From: Apoda limacodes
Taxonomy: Eukaryota > Arthropoda > Insecta > Lepidoptera > Limacodidae
Direction of reading: 5' to 3'
Assembly: GCA_946406115.1 (NCBI GenBank)
Contig: OX291547.1
Location: forward strand, 749,001-813,000
Length of the DNA: 64,000 bases
The position numbers and the translations under genes were made by a program. The notes under the pieces are model-generated. The model did no database searches. It was not told where the DNA came from and saw only the letters and a program-made list of their open reading frames with translations. Positions 10,200 through 20,470 of the stretch are shown here, piece after piece (positions within the stretch are counted from its first letter, which is position 1; every line of letters starts with the position of its first letter).

Positions 10200-12206
10200 G
10201 CCAACTTCTTACAGGTTAGTTGAAATCCTCTTGCCGCTCGCGCTCTCTGCTGCACATACGACGACAAAAGAAAGCAACTGCCAGAGCGAAATTCCAATTC
10301 ATCGGCAAAATAGGTGGGCGACTTGCGAGCTATCCTTCTGGGAGTCGTGCTTTCTGGTCGCTTGCTAAAGCTGCCGAGGGGAACTTCTGCCAGTCATCAT
10401 TACCACCACTGCGAAAGACCGATGGTGACTTGGCCCACAGTGCAAAAGAGAAAGCCGATCTATTGGGCAGTCTCTTTGCCTCTAACTCGAATGTGAACGA
10501 CGAAGGCGCTGTACCACCTACTTTACCGTGGTGCGGTAAGACCATGCCGGAAATCTCTATAACACAGCACGAGGTCCGGCGGGCGTTGCTTTCCCTAGAC
10601 GTTCATAAGTCGAGTGGGCCAGACGGCATACCAGCAGTGGTGCTTAAGCAGTGTGCTCCTGAGTTATGTCCTGTACTCACGCGCCTCTTCACGCTTTCCT
10701 ACCACACTAGGCAATTTCCGTCTTCATGAAAGACTGCGAATGTGCACCCGGTGCCCAAAAAGGGCGATAGATCAGATCCATCGAATTACAGGCCTATCGC
10801 TTTAACCTCTCTCCTCTCCAAGGTGATGGAGCGTGTGATCAACACACAGCTTTTGAGATACCTAGAAAAACACGACCTGATCAGTGACCGTCAATATGGC
10901 TTTCGCCACGGTCGCTTAACTGGTGACCTTCTAGTGTATCTCACACACCAATGGGCACTAGCCATTGAGAGTCAGGTGGAGGCATTGGCATGTAGCCTAG
11001 ACATAGCGAAGGCGTTCGATCGGGTCTGGCACCGGGGTCTTCTATCGAAGTTGCCTTCTTACGGAGTGCCCGAGGGTTTGTGCAAATGGGTGGCTAGCTT
11101 TTTGTCCGGCAGAAGCATACGAGCCGTAGTTGACGGTAGTTGCTCTGATAGCATGGACATTAATGCTGGTGTCCCGCAAGGCTCTGTGCTGTCTCCTACG
11201 CTGTTTCTACTGCACATCAATGATATGTTGGACATCAACAACATACATTGCTATGCAGGAGACAGTACTGGAGACGCTTATTACACGGGCCGTGCAAGCA
11301 TCCCACGTTCCGTTGTGGAGGAAAAGCGTGAAGAACTTGTGTCTCAAATCGAGATCGGTCTGTCCAAGGTCTCTGACTGGGGGCGGGAAAACTTGGTCCG
11401 ATTCAACCCTTCAAAGACACAAGTCTGCGCGTTCACCGCTAAGAAAACCCCATTCACTGTAGTCCCACAATTCCAGAACACTCCCCTCTCCATCTCCAAG
11501 AGCATTGGGATCCTTGGCGTTGACATCTCCAGCGATGTTCAGTTCCGAGATCATTTGCTAGACAAGGTAAAGCTGGCGTCCAAAAAACTTGGTGTACTCA
11601 ACAGAGCGAAGCAGTACTTCACGTCGGGGCAAAGGTTGCTACTTTACAAGTCGCAAGTCCGGCCCCATATGGAGTACTGCTGCCATCTCTGGGCTGGTGC
11701 ACCCGGATACCAGCTTGGCCCTTTTGACTCGGTTCAACGACGGGCTGTGAGAATTGTCGACGATCCCAAACTCACTTGCGGTATCGAGCCCTTAAGTCTG
11801 AGGAGAGACTTTGCCTCCCTGTGTGTGTTCTACCGCTTGTACAATGGATTGTGTTCTGAGGAATTGTTCGAAATGATGCCCACGGCTACTTTCTACCATC
11901 GCACCGCTCGCCATCGACAGGGAATTCATTCTCACACTTTGGAACCAAAATGGTCGCGTACAGTGCGGTTTTAGAGAAACTTCCTCCCGCGAACCCTTGG
12001 GTTGTGGAATGAGCTCCCTGCCAAGGTTTTCTCTAAGCACTACAGTATGGGGTTCTTCAAAAAAGAAGTTATTAGATTTCTGAAAGGTCGGCAACGCGCG
12101 AGTGATGCCCCTAGTGTTGCAAGCGTCCATAGGCTACGGTGACCGCTTACCATCAGGCGAACCGTAGGCTTGTTTGCCACCTTAGTGGTATAAAAAAAAA
12201 AAAAAA
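10200..12206 (+). mobile_element. CR1/Daphne-like non-LTR retrotransposon, copy 1
   Basis: 5'-truncated element with the end of its upstream region, a complete reverse transcriptase and a 3' tail GCTTGTTTGCCACC followed by TTAGTGGTA and a poly(A) run of 14. It lies in the sense direction within an AAGAB intron. A second copy at about 14950-16655, two decayed copies at 46722-47875 and a minus-strand tail at 32910-33000 belong to the same family. The subfamily name is from memory of Bombyx-type CR1/Daphne elements. Confidence 0.8.
10220..12141 (+). pseudogene. Reverse transcriptase of CR1/Daphne-like copy 1, active site YAGD
   Basis: One frame from 10220 to TGA at 12139-12141 is broken by only two nonsense codons. 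TGA at 10727-10729 is TGG in copy 2, and TAG at 11972-11974 is CAG in copy 2. Landmarks: KSSGPDGIP, HPVPKKGDRSDPSNYRPIAL, CSLDIAKAFDRVWH, NAGVPQGSVLSPTLFLLH, then HCYAGDSTGDA at 11249-11281, and WNELPAKVF near the end. The catalytic motif should be YADD; its first Asp codon is GGA at 11258-11260, giving YAGD. Loss of this residue should abolish polymerase activity. Copy 2 carries the same change. Confidence 0.88.
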
Positions 12207-12265
12207 TTAAGTTTCGCACAAAGGTTACATCTCTCATATCATGCAACGTGCTATTCTTTAAACAG

Positions 12266-12545
12266 TGCGAGGAGAGTGTCGCCGAGCGTCGTTGTGTGAC
12301 GGCGGGCGCGCTGGACGAAGAGTGCGTGCGAATGGCGGTGGTGGCGGGGGAGGGGGGGCGAGTGATGGAGGGGCTCGGGGCGTGGGCGCACCGGCGACGG
12401 TACGAGCTCGTGCCTCTGTCGGCAGCGTCCGTGCCCACACCCGACGAGCCCTTCCCGGACCTGATCGGGATATATCGCGTCAGAGAGGCGCTCCACGCAC
12501 ATCGCTGGTACGCGACATTTCCCCGTGCGAGTCGTACGTCGGCTG
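12266..12545 (+). CDS. AAGAB: AAGAB exon, end of the Rab-like domain
   Basis: About 93 residues starting CEESVAERRC. AVVAGEGGRVMEGLGAWAHRR, RYELVPLS, PDEPFPDLIGIYRVREALHAHRW and WYATF align without gaps to the human block ILVCDRV, FELVELSPEE, FPESTGVKRIVQALNANVW. The acceptor is TTTAAACAG before 12266 (phase 0, matching the previous donor) and the donor is GGCTG|GTAAGT at 12546 (phase 1). The exon is strikingly GC-rich compared with its flanks, which produces several long spurious frames on both strands. Joining to the previous exon reproduces the human spacing between YFDS and FELVEL almost exactly, strong support for the splice model. Confidence 0.82.
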
Positions 12546-13174
12546 GTAAGTGCGGCTTCCCTGTACACTGTACACTGTACACTACTACACTCATGGACAT
12601 ATTTAAAGAACGCAACGTAAAAAAGAAGGTTGATCACTGATCATCCCTACATCCCTACATACCGCTCTGAAATAACTGTAACCGCGCAACCTCTGCCGTC
12701 CTCCAGGCGCCATGGCCATGGCTCCAGGAGCGGCAGTTTTGTTTACTTACAAGCGCGTTAATATGGAAATGAGCTTCGTCAGGGAATAACACGAATTGAA
12801 CAAGAAAAGGTGTATTGAACATTTGGTTCGCGTCATTAATCTCTATATATAGAATCTATAGACAGCGTCTGTTTCGTACCGCATATGACAGAGGCCCTTG
12901 ATGATAAGAACGCCCACTCTGTGTAATTACACGTTTGAAACGTGTCAGTGTGTGTCAATGTGTCTGTAATTCGAGTATGTGATTGTAGCTAGACGATCTT
13001 GCGCCAAAAATATGCAGTAAAGATAGTTAAAAATAGTCTATTGACATCAGACTTTCCGAAAAACACGTTACTCGGTATGTTAATTTTTACTTTTAGAAGA
13101 GTTTTAAAGTCAAATATTATTTATGTTTTTTTTTTTTTATATTTCATTGTATTACTAATGAAATAATGACGCAG
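12546..13174 (+). other. AAGAB last intron
   Basis: 629-bp phase-1 intron. It starts GTAAGT, contains a short TGTACAC triplication at about 12570-12590, and ends with a long T run (13126-13138), a branch-like ACTAAT and GACGCAG. No other feature seen. Confidence 0.6.
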
Positions 13175-13401
13175 ATGGCGAATTGTCTGGCGCGGAATCA
13201 TCAGACGGCGAAGGGTACCAGTCGGAGGGAGACGAAGGGACAGTGGAGCACGTAGAAGAATTTGCCACCATGCTAGGGATCGTGTCTGGTGGCGAACGCG
13301 AGCAGCTGGGAGAGCTGCCCCGCAGCGAGCGTCTGCGCCGCGCCGAGGACCTCGTGAGTGCGTTCTGCCGTGCCATGGGGCACGACCCTGACCGCTGGTG
13401 A
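13175..13401 (+). CDS. AAGAB: AAGAB terminal exon, adaptin-binding C-terminus
   Basis: After the one-base codon remainder from the previous exon it reads DGELSGAESSDGEGYQSEGD (acidic linker). It continues VEHVEEFATMLGIV, RSERLRRAEDLVSAFCRAMG and HDPDRW, ending at TGA 13399-13401. The human C-terminus has ENFERLFSKLKEMK, RKVHAEKVAKAFWMAIGGD at matching spacing, so this is the helical C-terminal domain. The linker is much shorter than in human, and the three exons together give about 230 residues against 315 in human. A possible poly(A) signal ATTAAA is at 13508-13513, about 107 bp after the stop. Confidence 0.83.
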
Positions 13402-13513
13402 GCTGCCACCCTGACGGCTGGCGAGTTTACCCATACCCCGTTCGTCGGATGATGTCTATATAAAATAATTTTATAGTGCGTTGTGCGTTGTGCGGTAATG
13501 CCACAATATTAAA

Positions 13514-14665
13514 CTAACTCTCTCATTGACTGCGCCGATTACTTAGTACTAGTAATCCTACTAAAATAAGTTAGAAGCTACTATACTGTACCTGTGTTTC
13601 CGTAAGAGACTTCGATAATGTGATCTGTTTACAAAGGTTTGTTTCGGTAGAAGTGAACCCTGAACACCTTGAACACAAGTCTAACTGCTGAGCACGCACT
13701 CCTCACAGAGAGATCATTATATTATCTGTTTCATAGTTATTGTACCAGAGCGGGTGATTGGTATCCGGAAGTGGCGTGCAAAAGGGCAGAACAAGTGCGA
13801 GTCCGACTTCAGAAAAAAAAAAAATCTTAAATGACCGGTTTTTATCCGGGTTGTATTTTCCTACTCGTATAATGTTAGTAGGTTCCGGGCAATTTTCCTA
13901 AATAAGTTTAATAACTTTTAGAAACTAAACTTTTCCTTATATTTTGATTTAATTCAATTAATATTTCCTCATATAAAGTTTTTCCTTGCGAAGCTAACAA
14001 TGCAGATGGAGATCTCATTAGTTTTTGTAAATAGCACTTTGAATTTCCGATTTAATCACGGATTCAATAAAAAAACAATTTTTGATTTCAAGCCTTATGA
14101 CCTAATGCTTAATGGTTACGATGTCATTTCTGAAATGAGTCACAATTTCATTTTGCGCATTGACAGAGTCCTCTAGAGTGAGGAGTTCCATCGGTTATGT
14201 ATATCCGCTAACTGTGACTGAACTTCGTCTTTTTCGGAGTGTTTAAGTTTGTTGCGTAAAAATATGGAACATGCCTCAGTAGATGACATAGTTGGCGCAC
14301 TAGGATGGACACATGGATAGGTACATGTTTGGTTTATTGCCAATGGCGCTCAATGTTCGCACCACTTTCGATAGGTGAATGTATTACATTCATGTTGGTA
14401 TGATACACTTTTGAGGTAGGTTTTTACCTGAGGTGGTGAGAGGTGACGTTGAATCGATGCGTTTGATTAAATCAGTAACAACGCACAGATCACTGTATAA
14501 TATAATCACAACGTTTCGTAACTGTAATAGGGTTGAAATTAATTAAAAATCAAAATTGAGTGTTAAAAATAATTTTATCTTCTAAAATCCAAGTTACGAA
14601 CCTAAATATGTTCTTAAATAACATACTTTAAGTACACATCATTCTTTAATTTAAAAAAAGTGGTT
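13514..14665. other. Downstream of AAGAB, no gene recognised
   Basis: AT-rich sequence with a 12-A run near 13813. No protein-like frame, tRNA or repeat unit recognised. Confidence 0.5.
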
Positions 14666-14667
14666 TT

Positions 14668-14750
14668 TATTGACCTTGAACTCGACGCCAGGGGTGACCG
14701 TCCGTCTGTCCTATCGTCAGTAGGGGCCTAGCTTGCAAGAGGGAATTTAC
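14668..14750. repeat. Interspersed repeat shared with 36442-36520
   Basis: Words GACCGTCCGTCTGTCCTATC, then AGTAGGGGCCTAGCTTGCA, then ATTTTACTTAAG-like, recur at 36450-36520 (GATTGTCCGTGTGTCCTATC, then TTAGGGGCCTAGCTTGCA). An unnamed dispersed family; ends not determined. Confidence 0.55.
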
Positions 14751-14949
14751 TTAAGAGGATATCAAAAGGCAAAGGGGAAGTTGTTATTAATTTTAGGTAT
14801 ATTCGCGTCACCTCCTTACGGGTATCTCGGAGTCGCAGCGTGCTTCCACTGCGCGACGAGTAGCAAGGTTCGAATCAAACCAGTATCCAGAACCGATGCC
14901 GGCCGGCGTCAAAAAACCGACCGTGGTTTAATAGGTCTTGCAGAGAAGC

Positions 14950-16655
14950 TAAAGGCGCTGTACCACCTACTATACCGTGGTGCTGCAAGATGATGCCGGA
15001 AATCTCCATAACACAGCGGGAGGTCCGGCGGTCGTTGCTTTCTCTAAACGTTCATAAGTCGAGTGGGCCAGACGGGGTACACCAGCAGTGGTGCTTAAGC
15101 AGTGTGCTCCTGAGTTATGTCCTGTACTCACGTGGCTCTTCGCCCTTTCCTACCATACTAGGCAATTTCCGTCTTCATGGAAGACTGCGAATGTGCACCA
15201 GGTGCCCAAAAAGGGGAGATAGATCAGATCCATCAAATTACAGGCCTATCGCTATTACCTCTCTCCTCTTTAAGGTGTTGGAGCGTGTGATCAACACACA
15301 GCTTCTAAGATACCTAGATAAACACGACCTGGTCAGTGACCGTCAATATGGGTTTCGCCACGGTCGCTCGACTGGTGACCTTCTAGTGTATCTTACACAC
15401 CGATGGGCACTAGCCAGTGAGAATCGGGAAGGCATTGGCATTTAGCCTGGACATAGCGAAGGCGTTCGATCGGGTCTGGCACCGGGCTATTCTATTGAAG
15501 TTGCCATCATACAGAGTGCCCGAGGGTTTGTGCAAATAGGTGGCTAGCTTTTTGTCCGGCAGACGCATACGAACCGTAGTTGACGGTAGTTGCTCTGATA
15601 GCATGGACATTAATGCTGGTGTCCCGCAAGGCTCTGTGCTGTTTCCTACGATGTTTCTACTGCATATCAATGACTTGTTGGACATCAACAACATGCATTG
15701 CTATGCAGGAGACAGTACTGGAGACGCTTATTACACGGGCCGTGCAAGCATCCCACGTTCCGTTGTGGAGGAAAAGCGTGAAGAACTTGTGTCTCAAATC
15801 GAGACCACACTGTCCAAAGTCTCTGACTGGGGACGGGTAAATTTGGTCCAATTCAACCCTGCAAAGACACAAGTCTGCGCATTCACCGCTAAGAAAACCC
15901 CATTCACTGTGGTCCCACAATTCCAGAACACTCCCCTCTCCATCTCCAAGAGCATTGAGATCCTTGGTGTTGACATCTCCAGCGATATTCAGTTCCGAGA
16001 TCATTTGCAAGACTAGGTGTTGGCGTCCAAAAAACTTCGTGTACTCAACAGTGCGAGGCAGTACTTCACGTCGGGGCAGAGGTTGCTGCTTTACGAGTCG
16101 CAAGTTCGGCTCCATATGGAGTACTGCTGCCATTTCTGGGCGGGTGCACCTGGATACCAGCTTAGCCCTTTTGACTCGGTTCAGCGACGGGCTGTGAGAA
16201 TTGTCGACGATCCCAAACTCACTTGCCATATCGAACCCTTTAGTCTGAGGAGAAACTTTGCCTCCCAGTGTGTGTTCTACCGCATGTACAATGGGATTTG
16301 TTCTGAGGAATTGTTCGAAATGATGCACACGGCTACTTTCTACCATCGCACCGCTCGCCATCGGCAGGGAATTCATTCTCACTCTTTAGAACCGAAATGG
16401 TCGCGTACAGTGCGGTTTCAGAGAACCTTCCTCCCGCGAACGCTTAGGTTGTGGAATGAGCTTCCTGCCAAGGTTTTCTGTAAGGACTACAGTATGGGGT
16501 TCTTCAAGAAAGAAGTTATTGGATTTTTGAAAGGTGGGCAACGCGCGAGTGATATCCCTGGTGTTACAAGCGTTAATAGGCCACGGACCGCTTGCCATCA
16601 GGCGGACCGTGTGCTTGTTTGCCACCTTAGTGGTACAACAAAAAAATAAAAAAAT
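14950..16655 (+). mobile_element. CR1/Daphne-like non-LTR retrotransposon, copy 2
   Basis: 5'-truncated copy beginning near AAAGGCGCTGTACCACC and ending in GTTTGCCACCTTAGTGGTACAACA plus an A-rich tail. Close in sequence to copy 1, but with different flanks, so it is a separate insertion rather than part of a tandem duplication. Confidence 0.8.
14990..16649 (+). pseudogene. Reverse transcriptase of CR1/Daphne-like copy 2, frameshifted, active site YAGD
   Basis: The same protein as copy 1 read through several breaks. There is a one-base insertion near 15078 after KSSGPDG, frame changes around 15215 and 15425, a stop in place of the Trp codon near 15538 and a stop near 16014. Intact landmarks include DVH/NVHKSSGPDG, SDRQYGFRHGRS, NAGVPQGSVLF, HCYAGDSTGDA (GGA at 15708-15710 replacing the catalytic Asp codon) and FQRTFLPRTLRLWNELPAKVF. 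It preserves the Trp and Gln codons that became stops in copy 1, so the breaks in the two copies are independent while the YAGD change is shared. Confidence 0.85.
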
Positions 16656-16814
16656 CACACAATTCATCGCTATTCCGAGCCAAACTCCACTGTCCAAACA
16701 AAACAACAAAACTGCCAACACTGAACAAAATTGCCAATTGGGCACCAAGATCGCGAGGTCAATTCATTAGTTAATTAATTTTTAGTAGTTAAATATTTAT
16801 TATTTTTGAGAAAG

Positions 16815-16841
16815 AGAAAGGAGAGAGAGAGAGAGAGAGAA
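16815..16841. repeat. (GA)n microsatellite
   Basis: An uninterrupted run of about 11 GA dinucleotides after AAGGA, preceded by AGAAAGAGAAAG. Confidence 0.9.
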
Positions 16842-16904
16842 CGTCAAGTGTGAGTAGGTTTTTTTCTATAATTGAGGAGTTGCTGTAAAAATCTTACGCT
16901 GATA

Positions 16905-16948
16905 ACGAAATTTAGGGCGGGCGAAGCCGCTGGCAAAAGCTAGTAAAC
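16905..16948. repeat. Retroposon 3' end (GGGCGAAGCCGCTGGCAAAAGCTAGTA)
   Basis: The words GGCGAAGCCGC and GGCAAAAGCTAGT form the characteristic end of a very common lepidopteran retroposon. A diverged copy of the same end is at about 51251-51292. Confidence 0.5.
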
Positions 16949-17019
16949 CACTATAACGACACGTCTGCTTTGCACGCTCGCTTTCATCGAAGTTATTGCA
17001 TTTTAAATATATATTGACA

Positions 17020-17215
17020 TTACATACAGCGCCGTCTGGCCCCAAAGTAATGGATAACCAGGCAACGGATACAAATACATATAATTACTTTTTTTTGTAA
17101 ATACATACATATCATATATAAATACACCCAGACTCCAGACATACAGAAATGTTTATCCAGTGCGGGAGTCGAACCCACACCCTCTACCAACTAGGCTGCG
17201 ATGGAGTATATTTTG
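17020..17215 (-). mobile_element. tRNA-like-headed SINE, minus strand
   Basis: On the minus strand from about 17215: CCTAGTTGGTAGAGGGT (box A-like) and GTGGGTTCGACTCCCGC (box B GGTTCGACTCC), then GGATAAACATTT and GTCTGGGTGTATTTATATA. It ends in ATTTGTATCCGTTGCC. The same head and the same 3' end occur on the plus strand at about 55970-56140. This is an RNA polymerase III-type retroposon family rather than a functional tRNA. Confidence 0.6.
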
Positions 17216-17612
17216 GTTCTGTTGACTCTTACTAATTTGAAATATTTAACTGATTTTAAGTGCTAACCAGCAGAATCGCAAGAGACTACCATAATTCAAA
17301 TCACTAAAAGCAATGAGGTGCCAAGATGATCATTGAGCAGAGCTGATGTAAATACAATATTTTGTTACAAAAACGGGTAATTCGTGCTACTTATAAATTA
17401 GGATCTAGAATATCTCTAGGATATTCAAAAAGTAGTATTTCATAAATTTGACGATTCAAAAGTGTTGGTAAAATCCTAATTTGGATAAAAAAAAAGTTGA
17501 CTGACTTATCATTGCAAGCTTGTAACCTGATATATTTGCTGATTTAAAGAAAGAATCAGTTTTTAAATGACATTGCTAATTTAATTATATGTTTTTTTAG
17601 ATAAATACTGTT
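17216..17612. other. No gene recognised
   Basis: AT-rich spacer between the SINE and the 61-bp minisatellite. Confidence 0.5.
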
Positions 17613-18722
17613 GTTTAGGTATCAACATTCATACTGTTCCTAACTGTATGATATCGTCCACCTGGTATCCTCGCTTTGGTTAGGTATCTACATACTGTTC
17701 CTAGCTGTATATTATCGTCCAACTAGTACCCTCGCTTTGGTTAGGTATCTACATACTGTTCCTAACTGTATGTTATCGCCCCCCTGGTACCCTCGCTTTG
17801 TTTAGGTATCTACATACTGCTCCTAACTGTATGCTATCGTCTACCTGGTATCCTCGCTTTGGTTAGGTATCTACATACTGTTCCTAGCTGTATGTTATCG
17901 TCCACCTGGTACCCTCGCTTTGTTTAGGTATCTAAATACTGCTCCTAACTGTATGTTATCGCCCCCCTGGTACCCTCGCTTTGTTTAGGTATCTACATAC
18001 TGCTCCTAACTGTATGTTATCGTCCCTCTGGTACCCTCGCTTTGTTTAGGTATCTACATACTGCTCCTAACTGTATGATATCGTCCACCTGGTATCCTCG
18101 CTTTGGTTAGGTATCTACATACTGTTCCTAACTGTATGTTATCGCCCCCCTGGTACCCTCGCTTTGTTTAGGTATCTACATACTGCTCCTAACTGTATGC
18201 TATCGTCCACCTGGTATCCTCGCTTTGGTTAGGTATCTACATACTGTTCCTAGCTGTATGTTATCGTCCACCTTGTACCCTCGCTTTGGTTAGGTATCTA
18301 CATACTGTTCCTAACTGTATGTTATCGCCCCCCTGGTACCCTCGCTTTGTTTAGGTATCTACATACTGCTCCTAACTGTATGCTTTCGTCCACCTGGTAT
18401 CCTTGCTTTGGTTAGGTATCTACATACTGTTCCTAGCTGTATGTTATCGTCCACCTGGTACCCTCGCTTTGTTTAGGTATCTAAATACTGCTCCTAACTG
18501 TATGTTATCGCCCCCCTGGTATCCTCGCTCTGTTTAGGTGTCTACATACTGCTCCTAACTGTATGTTATCGCCCCCCTGGTACCCTCGCTTTGTTTAGGT
18601 ATCTACATACTGCTCCTAACTGTATGTTATCGTCCCTCTGGTACCCTCGCTTTGTTTAGGTATCTACATACTGCTTCTAACTGTATGTTATCGCCCCCCT
18701 GGTACCCTCGCGTTACTTAGGC
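17613..18722. repeat. 61-bp minisatellite, about 18 units with higher-order structure
   Basis: The unit starts TTTAGGTATCTACATACTG and contains CTAACTGTATG and TCGCTTTG; the period is exactly 61 bp. Unit variants (TTCC/CTCC, AACTG/AGCTG, GGTATCC/GGTACCC, CCCCCC/GTCCACC, CTACATA/CTAAATA) recur in a pattern in which units 4-7 resemble units 13-17, implying duplication of multi-unit blocks. No long open frame. Confidence 0.95.
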
Positions 18723-19980
18723 GACAACCGATTACTTTCTCAAATAAAACGACAACTTTGTTAAACTATATATGTATTGAGTCAAATAAATAAAAACATA
18801 TGTGTAGTGGTCACAGGTCACTGCACTTCTGATGACAAATGATCGAAGCAATCGATCCGGTCGATTACAATCGTATTGTTACAATCTTATCACTTTCGTC
18901 GATATAACGTACTGTATTGACATACCTTCCATTTTGAAGTATATTGACCTTCGTGATTTTTGGGTATTTCAATTTCCTGTCTTATTGTTTCTCATTAACA
19001 TAATATAATGTGTTCTGGAATGATGAATGTCTTAAACTAGGCGTATCAAACCAGCAAAAATAAATAATAAACTATATAATTTAAACACAATATAAGAACC
19101 AACAGTGTGCAGTGTGTCTTCACAGGTATATAGGTAATCGTCCAACACATTGTTTGCTATGTCGTAACATTATATAATATAAATAACTTAAACACTCCCC
19201 TCCCGTTTCACCAATAACACTAAAACTATGCTCTGTTATATTATCACACAACACATACGATACCCTGCGACATGCGCCGACTCCGCAAATATTAAAATCT
19301 CTAAGTAATACAAATACAAGAAAACTGGAATTCATAGGATAACACAATTTTTTTAATACAATTTCAATTTTTACAAGAAAAAAACCAAACAATCCTTTAA
19401 ATTACAAGTTTCTACTATCCTTATTAAAAAATGTATAACAATTTGTTACATAGCTTAATTATAAATACTGAACTTAATTATATTAACGAATAACCATATG
19501 AATCACGTGACACCCTTACTTACGTTGTATAAAAATTAAGGCATTCTGTTTAACGTTATTTAGGAATGGTCTCTTCGAGCCAGCGTTAAGCAAAATGTCT
19601 GTTTAGTACAAAACATATAAATATTGTAAAATCTAGTTTATATTTTTTTGTTATTAAATTACATAAATAAAATGTTACTCATAAGCGATAATGTTGTTTG
19701 CTTTTGTTCCCCAACTTAAAATATATAACTTAGGTATTTACTAGAATATTTTCTTTTTCTATATTTTCTTCTAAGACTTCTGACCTTCAGGGAGTCATAA
19801 TCGAAATGAAATTATTTCTATGTATGTATTTATATTGTATTTCTAAAATATGAAGATTTTGTGTGTTTCTAAGATTCATGTACTAGGACTTTATAAGTCA
19901 CTAGGAGTTGTATGTGACGTTCGTAACGAGCGTATTCCCAGAGCAAAGATGTAGTTGGGATTTTCATCAGCCAAGCTTGT
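18723..19980. other. Intergenic, no gene recognised
   Basis: AT-rich; short frames only (for example minus strand 19120-19392) without recognisable domains. Confidence 0.5.
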
Positions 19981-20057
19981 GCCTTGATAGTTCAATGGTA
20001 GAGCACTTACACGGAATGTAAGGTTTGCAGGTTTAAGTCCTTGGCTCGAGGTTAATC
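19981..20057 (+). other. tRNA-like sequence (decayed tRNA gene or SINE head)
   Basis: GCCTTGATAGTTCAATGGTA begins with a good box A, and GCAGGTTTAAGTCC carries a box B with TTTAAGT in place of TTCGANT. CTTAC/GTAAG pairs as an anticodon stem around the loop ACGGAAT, giving GGA at the anticodon position. The 5' GCCTTGA can pair with TCGAGGT as an acceptor stem. The T stem pairs poorly, the usual T before the anticodon is C, and two extra bases sit before the acceptor strand. It is therefore more likely a pseudogene or SINE head than a working tRNA. Confidence 0.4.
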
Positions 20058-20103
20058 TTTTGACTGCATATTTGCTTTGAAAGTATTTATTTATATTGAT
20101 TAT

Positions 20104-20132
20104 ATATATATATTTATATATATATATATATG
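20104..20132. repeat. (TA)n microsatellite
   Basis: Two TA-repeat blocks separated by a TTT interruption. Confidence 0.85.
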
Positions 20133-20365
20133 ATACAGGGAAGTGACGTCCAAATATAAAATTTAGATGCTCTATATTAAGGGGTCTCGAATCACCTCCA
20201 TGTATGTTCCGCGATTATAAGTAGTTTAGAAGTTATGAGTTTTGTCATAATTTTTACCTAACATAGCTTATAATTTTTTTCTCTTTCTATTTGAAATTTG
20301 TGATAGTGTTTTTTTGTTGTACCACAACTAGGTTAATTTTTTAGTTTTGGGCTAATATAAGAAAA

Positions 20366-20470
20366 TAGCCTATGTCCGAGAATCCTCTACTGGCCTATGC
20401 CCGAGAATCTTCTACTGGCCTATGCCCGAGAATCCTCAACTGGCCTATGCCCGAGAATCCTCTACTGAAG
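20366..20470. repeat. 25-bp tandem repeat, 4 units
   Basis: The unit is TGGCCTATGCCCGAGAATCC plus TCTAC, repeated four times with few changes (first unit TAGCCTATGTCC). Confidence 0.9.

Larger units (their letters stand above)
8718..12265 (+). other. AAGAB intron carrying a mariner remnant and a CR1-like element
   Basis: 3,548-bp phase-0 intron bounded by GTAAGC and TTTAAACAG. Roughly 70 percent is transposon sequence (mariner on minus at 9157-9720, CR1/Daphne-like on plus at about 10200-12206). The insertions leave only about 60 bp between the CR1 poly(A) tail and the next exon. Confidence 0.7.

Noticed and set aside
12040..12640. Several long frames on both strands over 12040-12640
   Set aside because: Shadows of the GC-rich AAGAB exon at 12266-12545 and the end of the CR1-like element.
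17613..18722. CRISPR-like appearance of regular repeats
   Set aside because: Units are contiguous with no unique spacers between conserved repeats; the host is a eukaryote.
17613..18722. TTTAGGT in the 61-bp unit as telomere-like (TTAGG)n
   Set aside because: The word occurs once per 61-bp unit and is not in tandem, so it is not telomeric repeat.
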